Source of the DNA: Agromyces ramosus
Lineage (GTDB): Bacteria; Actinomycetota; Actinomycetes; Actinomycetales; Microbacteriaceae
Length of the DNA stretch: 64,000 bases
Assembly (NCBI RefSeq): GCF_030817175.1
Contig: NZ_JAUSYY010000001.1
Location: 3,658,001 to 3,722,000 of the forward strand
Direction: 5' to 3'
Made by a program: the position numbers and the translations under genes. Below, piece by piece: positions 29,367-38,812 of the stretch. Positions within the stretch are counted from its first letter, which is position 1, and each line of letters opens with the position of its first letter. Under the pieces are notes generated by a model. It worked only from the letters and a program-made list of their open reading frames with translations, did not search any database and was not told the origin of the DNA.

Positions 29367-30286
29367 TGGAGCACCGTTCGTTCCCCGTTCCCGACGGGCT
29401 CGAGGGCGCGCGCGTCGATGCCGGCCTCGCCAAGCTGCTCGGGTTCTCTCGCACGCTGGCGGCGGACATCGCCGCGAGCGGCGGGGTCACGCTCGACGGG
29501 GCACCCGTCGACAAGTCCGATCGCCTCCGGGCTGGCGCGTGGCTCGAGGTGAGCTGGGAGGCCCCGCGCACGTTGCAGGTCGATCCCATCCCGGTTCCCG
29601 ACCTCGGCATCGTCCACGACGATGACGACCTGGTCGTGGTCGACAAGCCGGCGGGCGTCGCCGCGCACCCGTCGCTCGGCTGGGACGGCCCGACGGTCGT
29701 GGGCGCCCTCGCGGCAGCCGGATTCCGCATCTCGACGTCGGGAGCACCCGAGCGCCAAGGCGTCGTGCATCGCCTCGACGCCGGGACGAGCGGGCTCATG
29801 GTCGTCGCGAAGTCGGAACGCGCGTACACCGAGCTGAAGCGGCAGTTCCACGACCGCGAGGTGGAGAAGATCTACCACGCGGTGGTGCAGGGCCACCCCG
29901 ATCCGTTCGCGGGCACGATCGACGCCCCGGTCGGGCGGCACCCCCGTTCGGAATGGAAGTTCACGGTCATCTCGTCGGGCAAGCACGCCGTGACGCACTA
30001 CGAGACACTCGAGGCGTTCCCGTACGCGTCGCTGCTCGAGGTGCAGCTCGAGACCGGGCGCACGCACCAGATCCGCGTGCACATGGCGGCGCAGCGGCAT
30101 CCGTGCGCCGGCGACGGCATGTACGGGGCCGACCCCACCCTCTCGGCGCGGCTCGGGCTCACGCGGCAATGGCTGCACGCCAAGCGACTCTCGCTGACCC
30201 ACCCGGGTACGCGGGAGTGGACCACCTTCGAGTCGGAGTACCCCGCCGACCTCGCGCATGCCCTCGGCGTGCTTCGCGGCGACTGA
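29366..30286 (+). CDS. Ribosomal large subunit pseudouridine synthase (RluD family)
   Basis: A 306-residue pseudouridine synthase. An S4 RNA-binding domain covers about residues 1-75 ([27 protein letters not shown]). The catalytic domain has the active-site aspartate in [26 protein letters not shown], and [14 protein letters not shown]. The family modifies helix 69 uridines of 23S rRNA. The lspA-rluD-dnaE order is shared with mycobacteria. ATG 29366 overlaps the lspA stop. Confidence 0.93.
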   Translation: MEHRSFPVPDGLEGARVDAGLAKLLGFSRTLAADIAASGGVTLDGAPVDKSDRLRAGAWLEVSWEAPRTLQVDPIPVPDLGIVHDDDDLVVVDKPAGVAAHPSLGWDGPTVVGALAAAGFRISTSGAPERQGVVHRLDAGTSGLMVVAKSERAYTELKRQFHDREVEKIYHAVVQGHPDPFAGTIDAPVGRHPRSEWKFTVISSGKHAVTHYETLEAFPYASLLEVQLETGRTHQIRVHMAAQRHPCAGDGMYGADPTLSARLGLTRQWLHAKRLSLTHPGTREWTTFESEYPADLAHALGVLRGD

Positions 30287-30324
30287 CTCCGCTCGTCGCG
30301 GGCCCCGACGACGGTCGGTCGCCA

Positions 30325-30330
30325 TAGACT
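30325..30330 (+). promoter_or_regulatory. Candidate -10 box upstream of dnaE
   Basis: TAGACT fits TANNNT and lies 46 nt before the proposed GTG start of dnaE, with GAGGAG in between. No clear -35 was found. Confidence 0.4.
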
Positions 30331-30376
30331 TTGAAGACCCCCGAACCGACCTCGCAGCATCCCGATGAGGAGCCCA

Positions 30377-33300
30377 GTGGCCACCGATTCCTTCGTCCAT
30401 CTGCACGTGCACAGCGAGTACTCGATGCTCGACGGCGCCGCCCGGGTCGGAGAGCTCATCCAGGCTGCGAAGGGCGAGGGGATGCCGGCCGTCGCCATCA
30501 CCGACCACGGCAACGTGTTCGGTGCATACGACTTCTGGAAGCAGGCCACCGACGCCGGCATCAAGCCGATCATCGGCACCGAGGCGTACATCACCCCGGG
30601 CACGCACCGCAGCGACAAGACCCGCGTGCGGTGGGGCTCGGGCGGCGGCGACGACGTGTCGGGCTCCGGTGCGTACACGCACATGACGCTGCTCTCAGCG
30701 AGCACCGAGGGCATGCACAACCTCTTCCGCCTCTCGAGCCTCGCGTCGATCGAGGGCTACTACTTCAAGCCGCGCATGGACCGCGAGATCCTGCAGCAGT
30801 ACTCGAACGGCCTCATCGCCACGACGGGGTGCCCGAGTGGCGAGGTGCAGACCCGGCTGCGACTCGGCCAATACGACGAAGCCGTGCAGGCGGCATCCGA
30901 CTACCGCGACATCTTCGGCCGTGAGAACTACTTCGCCGAGATCATGGACCACGGCCTCGGCATCGAGAAGCGCATCATGGACGACCTCCTGCGCCTCTCG
31001 AAGCAGCTCGACCTGCCGCTCGTCGCGACGAACGACCTGCACTACACGCACGCGCACGACGCGAAGAGCCACGCGGCGCTGCTCTGCGTGCAATCAGGCT
31101 CGACGCTCGACGACCCGAACCGCTTCAAGTTCGACGCCGACGAGTTCTACCTGAAGACCGCCGCCGAGATGCGCCACGTCTTCCGTGACCACCCCGAGGC
31201 GTGCGACAACACACTGCTCATCGCCGAGCGCTGCGACGTGAAGTTCAACACGAACGCCAACTACATGCCGCGGTTCCCGGTGCCCGAGGGCGAGAGCGAA
31301 GAGAGCTGGTTCGTGAAGGAGGTCGAGCGGGGCCTGCACGTGCGCTACCCGAACGGCATCCCCGACCAGGTGCGCAAGCAGGCCGACTACGAGGTCGGCG
31401 TCATCCTGCAGATGGGGTTTCCGGGCTACTTCCTCGTCGTCGCCGACTTCATCAACTGGTCGAAGAACAACGGCATCCGCGTCGGTCCCGGCCGCGGCTC
31501 GGGCGCGGGCTCGATGGCCGCATACGCCATGCGCATCACCGACCTCGATCCCCTGCAGCACGGCCTCATCTTCGAGCGGTTCCTGAACCCCGACCGCGTC
31601 TCGATGCCCGACTTCGACGTCGACTTCGACGAGCGTCGCCGCGGCGAGGTCATCAAGTACGTCACCGACAAGTACGGCGACGAGCGAGTCGCCCAGATCG
31701 TGACCTACGGCACCATCAAGGCGAAGCAGGCCCTCAAAGACTCCTCGCGCGTGCTGGGCTTCCCGTTCGGCATGGGGGAGAAGCTCACGAAGGCGATGCC
31801 GCCGGCGATCATGGGCAAGGACATCCCGCTCTCGGGAATCCTCGACAAGGACCACCCGCGCTTCAAGGAGGCCGGGGACATCCGGGCCATCATCGAGACC
31901 GACCCCGAGGCGAAGACCGTTTTCGAGACGGCGCTGGGCCTCGAGAACCTGAAGCGCCAGTGGGGCGTGCACGCCGCCGGCGTCATCATGTCGAGCGATC
32001 CGCTCCGCGACATCATCCCGATCATGAAGCGCGAGCAAGACGGACAGATCGTCACGCAGTTCGACTATCCGGCGTGCGAAGCCCTCGGCCTCATCAAGAT
32101 GGACTTCCTCGGGCTCCGCAACCTCACGATCATCGACGACGCCCTCGACAACATCGAGGCCAACCGCGGCTTCCGCCCCGTGCTCGAAGACCTGGCACTC
32201 GACGACCCCGCTGCCTACGAGCTGCTCGGCCGCGGCGACTCGCTCGGCGTCTTCCAGCTCGACGGCGGTCCGATGCGATCACTGCTGCGGCAGATGAAGC
32301 CCGACAACTTCGAGGACATCTCGGCCGTCATCGCGCTGTACCGCCCGGGGCCGATGGGCGCGAACTCGCACATCAACTACGCGCTGCGCAAGAACGGCCT
32401 GCAGCCGATCACGCCCATCCATCCCGAGCTCGAGGAGCCGTTGCGCGAGATCCTCGACACGAGCTACGGCCTCATCATCTACCAGGAGCAGGTGATGGCG
32501 ATCGCGCAACGGGTCGCCGGGTTCTCGCTCGGCCAGGCCGACATCCTCCGCCGCGCGATGGGCAAGAAGAAGAAGTCCGAGCTCGACAAGCAGTACGCCG
32601 GCTTCAGTGGCGGCATGAAGGCGAACGGCTTCTCGGATGCCGCGATCAAGACGCTCTGGGACATCCTCCTGCCGTTCTCCGACTACGCCTTCAACAAGGC
32701 GCACTCGGCCGCCTACGGCGTGCTGAGCTACTGGACCGCGTACCTGAAGGCGCGCTTCCCGGCCGAGTACATGGCCGCCCTCCTGACGAGCGTCGGCGAC
32801 GCACGCGACAAGCTCGCGCTCTACCTCAACGAGTGCCGTCGAATGGGCATCAAGGTGCTGCCGCCCGACGTCAACGAGTCGATCGGCTACTTCGCGGCCG
32901 TCGGCGACGACATCCGGTTCGGCCTCGGCGCCGTGCGCAACGTCGGCTTCAACGTCGTCGATGCCATCCGCTCGGCGCGCGACGAGAAGGGTCGGTTCGA
33001 GTCCTTCCACGACTTCCTGAAGAAGTCGCCGCTGCAGGTCGCCAACAAGCGCACCGTCGAGTCGCTCATCAAGGCCGGCGCGTTCGACTCCCTCGGCGCC
33101 ACCCGTCGGGCCCTCATCGAGGTGCACGAGAGTGCCGTCGAGTCCTCGGTGGCCGAGAAGCGGGTCGAGGCCACCGGGCAGGCCGGCTTCGACTTCGATT
33201 CGCTCCTCGCCGACCACGCCGCAGAGCCCGTCTCGCTCGTGCCCGACCGGCCCGAGTGGGCCAAGCGCGACAAGCTCGCCTTCGAGCGCGAGATGCTCGG

Positions 33301-33892
33301 CCTCTACGTCTCCGAGCATCCTCTCGACGGCCTCGAAGTGCCGCTCGCGAAGCACGCCTCGACGACGATCACGGAGCTGATCGCCTCGGACTCCACGCAA
33401 GACGGCGAGACCGTGACCATCGCGGGCCTCGTCACGAGCGTGCAGCACCGTGTCGCCCGGCAGAGCGGCAACCAGTATGGAATGATCCAGGTCGAGGACT
33501 TCTCGGGCGAGATCACCGTGATGTTCATGGGCAAGGCGTACCAGGAGTTCGCGCCGGGGCTGAAGAGCGACTCGATCGTCGTCGTACGTGGCCGCGTGAG
33601 CATGCGCGACGACGGCATGAACCTGCACGCCTACAGCGTCTTCACGCCCGAGCTCGGCCAAGGCGACGACTCGGGGCCCGTCGTCATCTCGCTGCCCGAT
33701 GTACGCGCGACGACCGACACCATCTCGGCTCTCGGCGACGTGCTCGTCCGGCACGCGGGTGATACCGAGGTGCGACTGAAGCTCGTGAAGGGCCGTACCG
33801 CGCGCGTGTTCGAGCTGCCGTACCCCGTGCAGGTGACCGCCGACCTGTACGGCGAGCTGAAGAGCCTGCTCGGGCCGAACTGCCTCGTGTGA
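30377..33892 (+). CDS. dnaE: DNA polymerase III subunit alpha
   Basis: A 1171-residue replicative polymerase catalytic subunit (DnaE1 type). The N-terminal PHP domain begins FVHLHVHSEYSMLDGA. The palm has GPGRGSGAGS and the catalytic PDFDVDFDERRR. The fingers and beta-binding helix-hairpin-helix regions follow (YRPGPMG, LIIYQEQVM, FNKAHSAAYG). The C-terminal OB fold is TIAGLVTSVQHRVARQ. GTG 30377 is chosen because GAGGAG is placed correctly before it. The frame also opens at ATG 30365. Confidence 0.97.
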   Translation: MATDSFVHLHVHSEYSMLDGAARVGELIQAAKGEGMPAVAITDHGNVFGAYDFWKQATDAGIKPIIGTEAYITPGTHRSDKTRVRWGSGGGDDVSGSGAYTHMTLLSASTEGMHNLFRLSSLASIEGYYFKPRMDREILQQYSNGLIATTGCPSGEVQTRLRLGQYDEAVQAASDYRDIFGRENYFAEIMDHGLGIEKRIMDDLLRLSKQLDLPLVATNDLHYTHAHDAKSHAALLCVQSGSTLDDPNRFKFDADEFYLKTAAEMRHVFRDHPEACDNTLLIAERCDVKFNTNANYMPRFPVPEGESEESWFVKEVERGLHVRYPNGIPDQVRKQADYEVGVILQMGFPGYFLVVADFINWSKNNGIRVGPGRGSGAGSMAAYAMRITDLDPLQHGLIFERFLNPDRVSMPDFDVDFDERRRGEVIKYVTDKYGDERVAQIVTYGTIKAKQALKDSSRVLGFPFGMGEKLTKAMPPAIMGKDIPLSGILDKDHPRFKEAGDIRAIIETDPEAKTVFETALGLENLKRQWGVHAAGVIMSSDPLRDIIPIMKREQDGQIVTQFDYPACEALGLIKMDFLGLRNLTIIDDALDNIEANRGFRPVLEDLALDDPAAYELLGRGDSLGVFQLDGGPMRSLLRQMKPDNFEDISAVIALYRPGPMGANSHINYALRKNGLQPITPIHPELEEPLREILDTSYGLIIYQEQVMAIAQRVAGFSLGQADILRRAMGKKKKSELDKQYAGFSGGMKANGFSDAAIKTLWDILLPFSDYAFNKAHSAAYGVLSYWTAYLKARFPAEYMAALLTSVGDARDKLALYLNECRRMGIKVLPPDVNESIGYFAAVGDDIRFGLGAVRNVGFNVVDAIRSARDEKGRFESFHDFLKKSPLQVANKRTVESLIKAGAFDSLGATRRALIEVHESAVESSVAEKRVEATGQAGFDFDSLLADHAAEPVSLVPDRPEWAKRDKLAFEREMLGLYVSEHPLDGLEVPLAKHASTTITELIASDSTQDGETVTIAGLVTSVQHRVARQSGNQYGMIQVEDFSGEITVMFMGKAYQEFAPGLKSDSIVVVRGRVSMRDDGMNLHAYSVFTPELGQGDDSGPVVISLPDVRATTDTISALGDVLVRHAGDTEVRLKLVKGRTARVFELPYPVQVTADLYGELKSLLGPNCLV

Positions 33893-33922
33893 CGCGAGCG
33901 CCTCGGCCGAGTGATGCGTCGA

Positions 33923-33928
33923 TAGGCT
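33923..33928 (+). promoter_or_regulatory. -10 box, leaderless hisD mRNA
   Basis: TAGGCT ends 8 nt before ATG 33937, and no Shine-Dalgarno lies between. The predicted transcription start is at or next to the start codon. Confidence 0.55.
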
Positions 33929-33936
33929 GGAACCAA

Positions 33937-35244
33937 ATGTTGCGCACCATCGACCTCCGTGGAACCCGTCCGACTCCGGCCGGCATGCTCGCCCTCGTGC
34001 CGCGTGCCGCGACGGATGTCTCGGCGGCACTCGACGCCGCCCGCACGATCATCGACGAGGTGCGCCGGCACGGTGCGGCAGCGCTCCTCGACCAGTCCGA
34101 GCGGTTCGACGGCGTGCGCCCGGCGGCGGTGCGCGTCCCAGCCTCCGAGCTCGCGGCGGCCCTCGACGAGCTCTCGCCTGAGGTGCGCACGGCTGCCGTG
34201 CAGACCATCGAACGGGTTCGCGCAGCGAGTGCGGCACAAGTGCCCTCGTCCCAGACGACCGTGCTCGGCGACGGCGCGGTCGTCGAGCAGCGATGGCAGC
34301 CGGTCGCACGGGTCGGGCTCTACGTTCCCGGCGGCAAGGCCGTCTATCCGTCGAGTGTCATCATGAACGTCGTCCCGGCACAGGTCGCCGGCGTGCGATC
34401 GATCGCCCTCGCCTCGCCGGCGCAGTCCGGGTTCGACGGCCGCATCCACCCCACGATCGCCGCGATCGCCGCGCTGCTCGGCATCGACGAGGTCTACGCC
34501 ATGGGCGGAGCCGGCGCGATCGGCGCCTTCGCCTACGGTGTCGAAGACGTCGGGCTCGCCCCGGTGCAGCGCGTGACCGGTCCCGGCAACGTCTACGTCG
34601 CCGCGGCGAAGCGGCTCGTGCAGGGCGTGACCGGCATCGACGCCGAGGCGGGTCCCACCGACATCCTCGTCATCGCCGACGACTCCGCCGATGCCGACTT
34701 CGTGGCCGCCGACCTCATCAGCCAGGCGGAGCACGACGAGCTCGCGGCATCCGTGCTCGTGACAGATTCACCGGCGTTCGCCGCGCGCGTGCTCGAGCGG
34801 CTCGGAGCGCGCGCCCGCGCGACGAAGCACAGCGAGCGGGTCCTCACCGCGATCGAAGGCCCGCAGTCGGCGCTCGTGCTCGTCGACGACCTCGAACAGG
34901 CCGCCGACTTCGCGAACGCATTCGGACCGGAGCACCTCGAGATCCAGGTGCGGGATCCCGAGGCGACGCTCGCGCGCATCGAGAACGCCGGCGCGATCTT
35001 CGTGGGCGAGTTCTCACCCGTGAGCCTCGGCGACTATGCGGCCGGGTCGAACCACGTGCTCCCGACCGGCGGACAGGCTCGGTACGCGGCGGGGCTCTCG
35101 GCAGCGACGTTCCTGCGCCCCCAGCAGATCGTGCGCTACGACGAGGGCGCCCTTCGCGAGGTCGCTCCCGTGATCGCGGCGCTCTCCGCCGAGGAGGACC
35201 TGCCGGCACACGGGGAGGCCGTCACCGCTCGCTTCGAGCGATGA
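33937..35244 (+). CDS. hisD: Histidinol dehydrogenase
   Basis: A 435-residue NAD-dependent zinc enzyme catalysing the last two steps of histidine synthesis. YVPGGKAVYPSSVIMNVVPAQVAG, MGGAGAIGAFAYG, VTGPGNVYVAAAKRLV, DAEAGPTDILVIADD and SQAEHD (zinc and catalytic region) are all present, as is the C-terminal FSPVSLGDYAAGSNHVLPTGG. ATG 33937 gives the family start MLRTIDLRG. No other his gene is in the window, so it stands apart here with what looks like its own leaderless promoter. Confidence 0.96.
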   Translation: MLRTIDLRGTRPTPAGMLALVPRAATDVSAALDAARTIIDEVRRHGAAALLDQSERFDGVRPAAVRVPASELAAALDELSPEVRTAAVQTIERVRAASAAQVPSSQTTVLGDGAVVEQRWQPVARVGLYVPGGKAVYPSSVIMNVVPAQVAGVRSIALASPAQSGFDGRIHPTIAAIAALLGIDEVYAMGGAGAIGAFAYGVEDVGLAPVQRVTGPGNVYVAAAKRLVQGVTGIDAEAGPTDILVIADDSADADFVAADLISQAEHDELAASVLVTDSPAFAARVLERLGARARATKHSERVLTAIEGPQSALVLVDDLEQAADFANAFGPEHLEIQVRDPEATLARIENAGAIFVGEFSPVSLGDYAAGSNHVLPTGGQARYAAGLSAATFLRPQQIVRYDEGALREVAPVIAALSAEEDLPAHGEAVTARFER

Positions 35245-35293
35245 CGGGTGTCGAGGCGAGCTGGGCCGCAACCGCCATGCTCCTGGCCGCCGC

Positions 35294-35299
35294 TAGGCT
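35294..35299 (+). promoter_or_regulatory. -10 box, leaderless nrdR mRNA
   Basis: TAGGCT ends 9 nt before ATG 35309. The intervening bases carry no Shine-Dalgarno. Confidence 0.5.
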
Positions 35300-35308
35300 G
35301 GATGCACC

Positions 35309-35782
35309 ATGTACTGCCCCTTCTGCCGCCACCCCGACTCCCGTGTCATCGACTCGCGCACGAGCGACGACGGCCTCTCGATCCGGCGGCGCCGGCAGTG
35401 CCCCGAATGCGGCCGCCGCTTCTCGACGACCGAGACGGCCAGCCTCGCGGTCATCAAGCGCAGCGGCGTCATCGAGCCGTTCAGTCGCGAGAAGGTCGTG
35501 CTCGGCGTGAAGAAGGCGTGCCAGGGTCGACCGGTCACCGACTCCGACCTCGCGGTGCTCGCCCAGAAGGTCGAGGAGACGATCCGTTCGACCGGTGCCT
35601 CGCAGATCGAGGCGAACGACATCGGCCTCGCGATCCTGCCGCCGCTCCGCGAGCTCGACGAGGTCGCGTACCTCCGGTTCGCGAGCGTCTACCAGGCGTT
35701 CGAGTCGCTCGACGACTTCGAGTCGGCCATCGGCCAGCTTCGCGCCGAGCACGGCCACCTGCCGGCTCGACCGGTCGACTGA
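35309..35782 (+). CDS. nrdR: Ribonucleotide reductase repressor NrdR
   Basis: A 157-residue regulator that represses nrd genes in response to dATP/ATP. The zinc ribbon is [15 protein letters not shown]...CPECGRRF (four cysteines), followed by an ATP-cone domain ([24 protein letters not shown]). The family length is about 150. No ribonucleotide reductase gene or NrdR box was seen in the window, so its targets lie elsewhere. ATG 35309 has a -10 box 9 nt upstream. Confidence 0.96.
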   Translation: MYCPFCRHPDSRVIDSRTSDDGLSIRRRRQCPECGRRFSTTETASLAVIKRSGVIEPFSREKVVLGVKKACQGRPVTDSDLAVLAQKVEETIRSTGASQIEANDIGLAILPPLRELDEVAYLRFASVYQAFESLDDFESAIGQLRAEHGHLPARPVD

Positions 35783-35809
35783 GGGCGCGGCGAACCGGCG
35801 CGCCTCCGA

Positions 35810-35815
35810 TAGCCT
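35810..35815 (+). promoter_or_regulatory. -10 box close to the pyrD start
   Basis: TAGCCT ends 9 nt before ATG 35825. GAGGG lies between, so either a leaderless or a very short-leader mRNA is possible. Confidence 0.4.
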
Positions 35816-35824
35816 GAGGGCGGC

Positions 35825-36889
35825 ATGTATCGACTCCTCTTCTCCCTCGTCCTCTCGCACATGGACCCCGAAGACGCGCATCACCTCGCGTTCCGGGTCA
35901 TCCGACTCCTTCCGACGCTCGGCCTCGGCCGGCTCGTCGAGCGCTTCACCGCACCCGACCGTTCGCTGGAGGTCGAGACGCTCGGACTCCGGTTCCCGTC
36001 GCCGTTCGGCGTCGCCGCCGGGTTCGACAAAGACGGCCATGCCGTGAGCGGCCTCGGACATCTCGGGTTCGGGCACGTCGAGGTGGGCACCATCACCGCC
36101 GTCGCGCAGCCCGGAAACCCGCGGCCGAGGCTCTTCCGGCTCGTCGCCGACCGTGCGCTCGTAAATCGCATGGGCTTCAACAACGGCGGGGCGGATGCCG
36201 CTGCCGGCCGCCTCTCGCGGCTGTCGCGTCGCTCGCATCGCCCGGTGCTCGGGGTGAACATCGGCAAGAGCCGGGTCACTCCGGTCGAGGACGCCGTCGG
36301 AGACTACGAGCGCAGCGCCCGAGTGCTCGCGCCCTTCGCCGACTACCTCGTCGTCAACGTGAGCTCGCCGAACACGCCCGGCCTTCGCGGCCTGCAGGAG
36401 CTCGATGCGTTGGCACCGCTCCTCGAGACGGTGCGCGAGGCCGCGGGGTCGACCCCGCTGCTCGTGAAGATCGCCCCTGACCTCGACGACGCCGAGATCG
36501 TGCGCATCTGCGAGCTCGCACAGCAGCTGCGGCTCGACGGCATCATCGCCACGAACACCACCATCTCTCGCGATGGGCTCGTTGCAGCGGCATCCGCGAT
36601 CGAGGCCATCGGAGCCGGCGGACTCTCGGGGGCTCCGCTCGCCGCGCGGTCGCTCGAGGTGCTCCGCCTCGTGCGTGCGAACGTGCCCGCCGAGTTCTGC
36701 GTCGTCTCGGTGGGCGGTGTCGAGACCGGCGCCGACGTGCAGCGCAGGCTCGACGCCGGCGCCACGCTCGTGCAGGGCTACTCGGCGTTCATCTACCGCG
36801 GACCGCTCTGGGCTCGCCAGGTGAATCGGGAGCTTGCGCGGCTGCGACGATCGCGGGTCACGTCGCCCGCGATGGCGTCGTCGGACTAG
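35825..36889 (+). CDS. pyrD: Quinone-dependent dihydroorotate dehydrogenase (class 2)
   Basis: A 354-residue flavoprotein oxidising dihydroorotate to orotate in pyrimidine synthesis, passing electrons to the quinone pool. The N-terminal amphipathic region (MYRLLFSLVLSHMDPEDAHHLAF) is the membrane tunnel of class 2. NRMGFNNGG, NVSSPNTPGLRGLQ with the class 2 catalytic serine, IATNTTISRDGL and GGVETGADVQRRL are visible. It converges with the App1-type gene, and their stop codons overlap on CTAG. Confidence 0.95.
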   Translation: MYRLLFSLVLSHMDPEDAHHLAFRVIRLLPTLGLGRLVERFTAPDRSLEVETLGLRFPSPFGVAAGFDKDGHAVSGLGHLGFGHVEVGTITAVAQPGNPRPRLFRLVADRALVNRMGFNNGGADAAAGRLSRLSRRSHRPVLGVNIGKSRVTPVEDAVGDYERSARVLAPFADYLVVNVSSPNTPGLRGLQELDALAPLLETVREAAGSTPLLVKIAPDLDDAEIVRICELAQQLRLDGIIATNTTISRDGLVAAASAIEAIGAGGLSGAPLAARSLEVLRLVRANVPAEFCVVSVGGVETGADVQRRLDAGATLVQGYSAFIYRGPLWARQVNRELARLRRSRVTSPAMASSD

Positions 36890-37944
36890 AGCACGCCGAC
36901 GTCGGCGAGGCGGTCGGCGATCGCCGATCCGTCGCTCGCCGAGACCCACGGGACGTCGGTGTCGTGCTCTTCCGCCTTCGTGCGTCCGCCGGCGAGCACC
37001 GCCTCGCCGGTGGAGAGGCGACGGATCGCCACGGCCGCGACGCTGCCCGGGTGGTCGGCGGAGAAGCGCGCGTAGAGCTCCTCGTCGTGCTGGCCGTCAT
37101 CTCCGATGAGGAGCCAGCGCACCTGCGGGAACTCCTCCGCGAGGCGGCGGAGGTTCTCCGCCTTGTGGTCGCGACCGCTCCGGAACCAGCGATCGTGTGT
37201 CGGACCCCAGTCGGTGAGCAGCAGCGGCCCGGCCGGGTAGAGGTTGCGCGAGAGGAACCGGGTGAGCGTCGGTGCGACGTTCCATGCGCCGGTCGACAGG
37301 TAGATCACGGGCGCGCCGGGGTGCGAGCGCACGAGACGTTCGAAGAGCACCGCCATGCCCGGCGTCGGGATGCGAGCGTGCTCGTCGAGCACGAACGTGT
37401 TCCAGAACGCCACGAACGGTCGCGGCAGCGCGGTGACCATGACGGTGTCGTCGACGTCGGAGATGATGCCGAACTGGACGTCGGGGCCGACGATCCAGAT
37501 CGGTGCCTCGACGCTCACGGAGCCGGCCGTGCTCAGGGTCGCACGATGCCAGCCGGGGGAGAGGGCGACGGGGACCTTGGTGTCGACGACGCCGCCGCGA
37601 TCGGCGAGCACCTCGATGCGTTCGCCGCCGACCTCGATGACGACGGAGACGTCGCCGACGGGCACGCTCGTGAAGCTGCGCCAGCCCCTGATGCCCTGCT
37701 CGCCGCGCCGACGTCGGCGCTTCGACTGCTCGTTGGCGGCGACCGGCTTGCTGAGCAGCACGCGGCAGAACACCCGGACCCATTCGGTGGAGCCGTAGCC
37801 CGTATATGGCACGACGGTGGGAACGTGCCCCCGCCGCCTCGCCCAGCGTTCACGGATCTCGTGGAGCCAGTCTTCGAGGCGTGCGGCACGATGCCGGACC
37901 TCGTGCTCTCGGGATCCGGCCGGAGTGGGGGAGCTCGCCGACAT
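36886..37944 (-). CDS. App1-family phosphatase (DUF2183)
   Basis: A 352-residue protein with the App1 catalytic domain, a HAD-like phosphatide phosphatase family. The nucleophile motif is IISDVDDTVM in the middle of the protein. VIYLSTGAWN and LLTDWGPTHDRW follow, and the acidic motif is LLIGDDGQHDEELY. An N-terminal beta-rich segment (about residues 90-160) precedes it. In yeast App1 acts on phosphatidic acid. Bacterial members are poorly characterised, so the substrate here is inferred. There is no signal peptide. Confidence 0.88.
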   Translation of the reverse strand: MSASSPTPAGSREHEVRHRAARLEDWLHEIRERWARRRGHVPTVVPYTGYGSTEWVRVFCRVLLSKPVAANEQSKRRRRRGEQGIRGWRSFTSVPVGDVSVVIEVGGERIEVLADRGGVVDTKVPVALSPGWHRATLSTAGSVSVEAPIWIVGPDVQFGIISDVDDTVMVTALPRPFVAFWNTFVLDEHARIPTPGMAVLFERLVRSHPGAPVIYLSTGAWNVAPTLTRFLSRNLYPAGPLLLTDWGPTHDRWFRSGRDHKAENLRRLAEEFPQVRWLLIGDDGQHDEELYARFSADHPGSVAAVAIRRLSTGEAVLAGGRTKAEEHDTDVPWVSASDGSAIADRLADVGVL

Positions 37945-38022
37945 CCACTCAGTCTGTCATGCGTGCTCGTCCCGCCACGAAACGCGCCCGGCGCATGGTC
38001 GGGATCACGGCATTCCGCCGGG

Positions 38023-38028
38023 TAGAGT
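38023..38028 (+). promoter_or_regulatory. Candidate -10 box for the TetR gene
   Basis: TAGAGT lies 24 nt upstream of GTG 38053, with a strong Shine-Dalgarno GAGGAGG between them. Confidence 0.4.
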
Positions 38029-38052
38029 GGAGGCCGCAACTGAGGAGGTTCC

Positions 38053-38715
38053 GTGCCGAATGTCGACCTGATCCTTGGGGCCGATCCAAGCCGGAGACGC
38101 TCTGTACGTACTGAGCCCACCCAGCGGCGAAGCACCCAGCGACTTGATGCCCTGCTCGACGCAGCAGCCGAGATCGTCGACGAGTCCGGCTTCGAGCGAC
38201 TGACCACCCAGATGGTCGCCGAGCGCGCCGGTGCCTCCATCGGCACGGTCTACCGCTATTTCCCCGACCGCGTCGCCGTGCTGCACGCGCTCCGTGAGCG
38301 CTCGGTGCGCCGCTTCCGCGAGCGGGTCGCCGACGACCTCGAACGCACCGAACTCGCCTCGTGGTGGGAGATCATCGATGTGTCCCTCGAGGCATGCGCC
38401 GCCCTCTACCGTGACGAGCCGGGGTTCAGCGTCGTGCACGCCGCGCGTCGCGAGACCGCCGACGGCGACATCGAGCCCGAGTTCGCACACCGCCTGGCGA
38501 GCCTCATCGAAGCCGAGTTCGGGCCCGACGTCGAGCAGGCGGAGTTGCGATTCCGCCTCGGGGTCGCGATCGAATTGGGCGACGCGCTCATCAGCCGAGC
38601 GTTCGAACGCCACGAGGCGGGAGACGAGCGGTACCTCGCGGAGGCGAAGCGGCTCGTGCACGCCTACCTCTCGGAGCACCTCGGCGAGGCGATCGCCTCG
38701 AGTGCCGCAGCCTGA
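38053..38715 (+). CDS. TetR family transcriptional regulator
   Basis: A 220-residue repressor-type protein. The DNA-binding helix-turn-helix (RLDALLDAAAEIVDESGFERLTTQMVAERAGASIGTVYRYFPDR) covers about residues 28-75. The C-terminal ligand domain is not assignable. It lies 97 bp upstream of the ABC importer genes in the same direction, so control of that operon or of itself is possible but unproven. An inverted repeat with 9-bp arms flanks the gap. Confidence 0.92.
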   Translation: MPNVDLILGADPSRRRSVRTEPTQRRSTQRLDALLDAAAEIVDESGFERLTTQMVAERAGASIGTVYRYFPDRVAVLHALRERSVRRFRERVADDLERTELASWWEIIDVSLEACAALYRDEPGFSVVHAARRETADGDIEPEFAHRLASLIEAEFGPDVEQAELRFRLGVAIELGDALISRAFERHEAGDERYLAEAKRLVHAYLSEHLGEAIASSAAA

Positions 38716-38796
38716 CGCGCCGCGCCGAGCCGCGCGTTGCCTCGACGCGCGAATGATGTTTGGCTTGGACTCCACCGTCGAGTGACCGCGCGTCAG
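38712..38796. repeat. Separated inverted repeat before the ABC importer operon
   Basis: CTGACGCGC at 38712-38720 and GCGCGTCAG at 38788-38796 are perfect inverted copies 67 bp apart. The left arm covers the end of the TetR gene and the right arm lies 17 bp before the ATP-binding gene. It may be chance in this GC-rich DNA. Confidence 0.3.
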
Positions 38797-38812
38797 CGGG
38801 GATTGAGGCAGC

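Noticed and set aside
35309..36889. NrdR boxes near nrdR or pyrD
   Set aside because: No copy resembling the AT-rich NrdR operator was found in the window. The gene is probably away from its targets.
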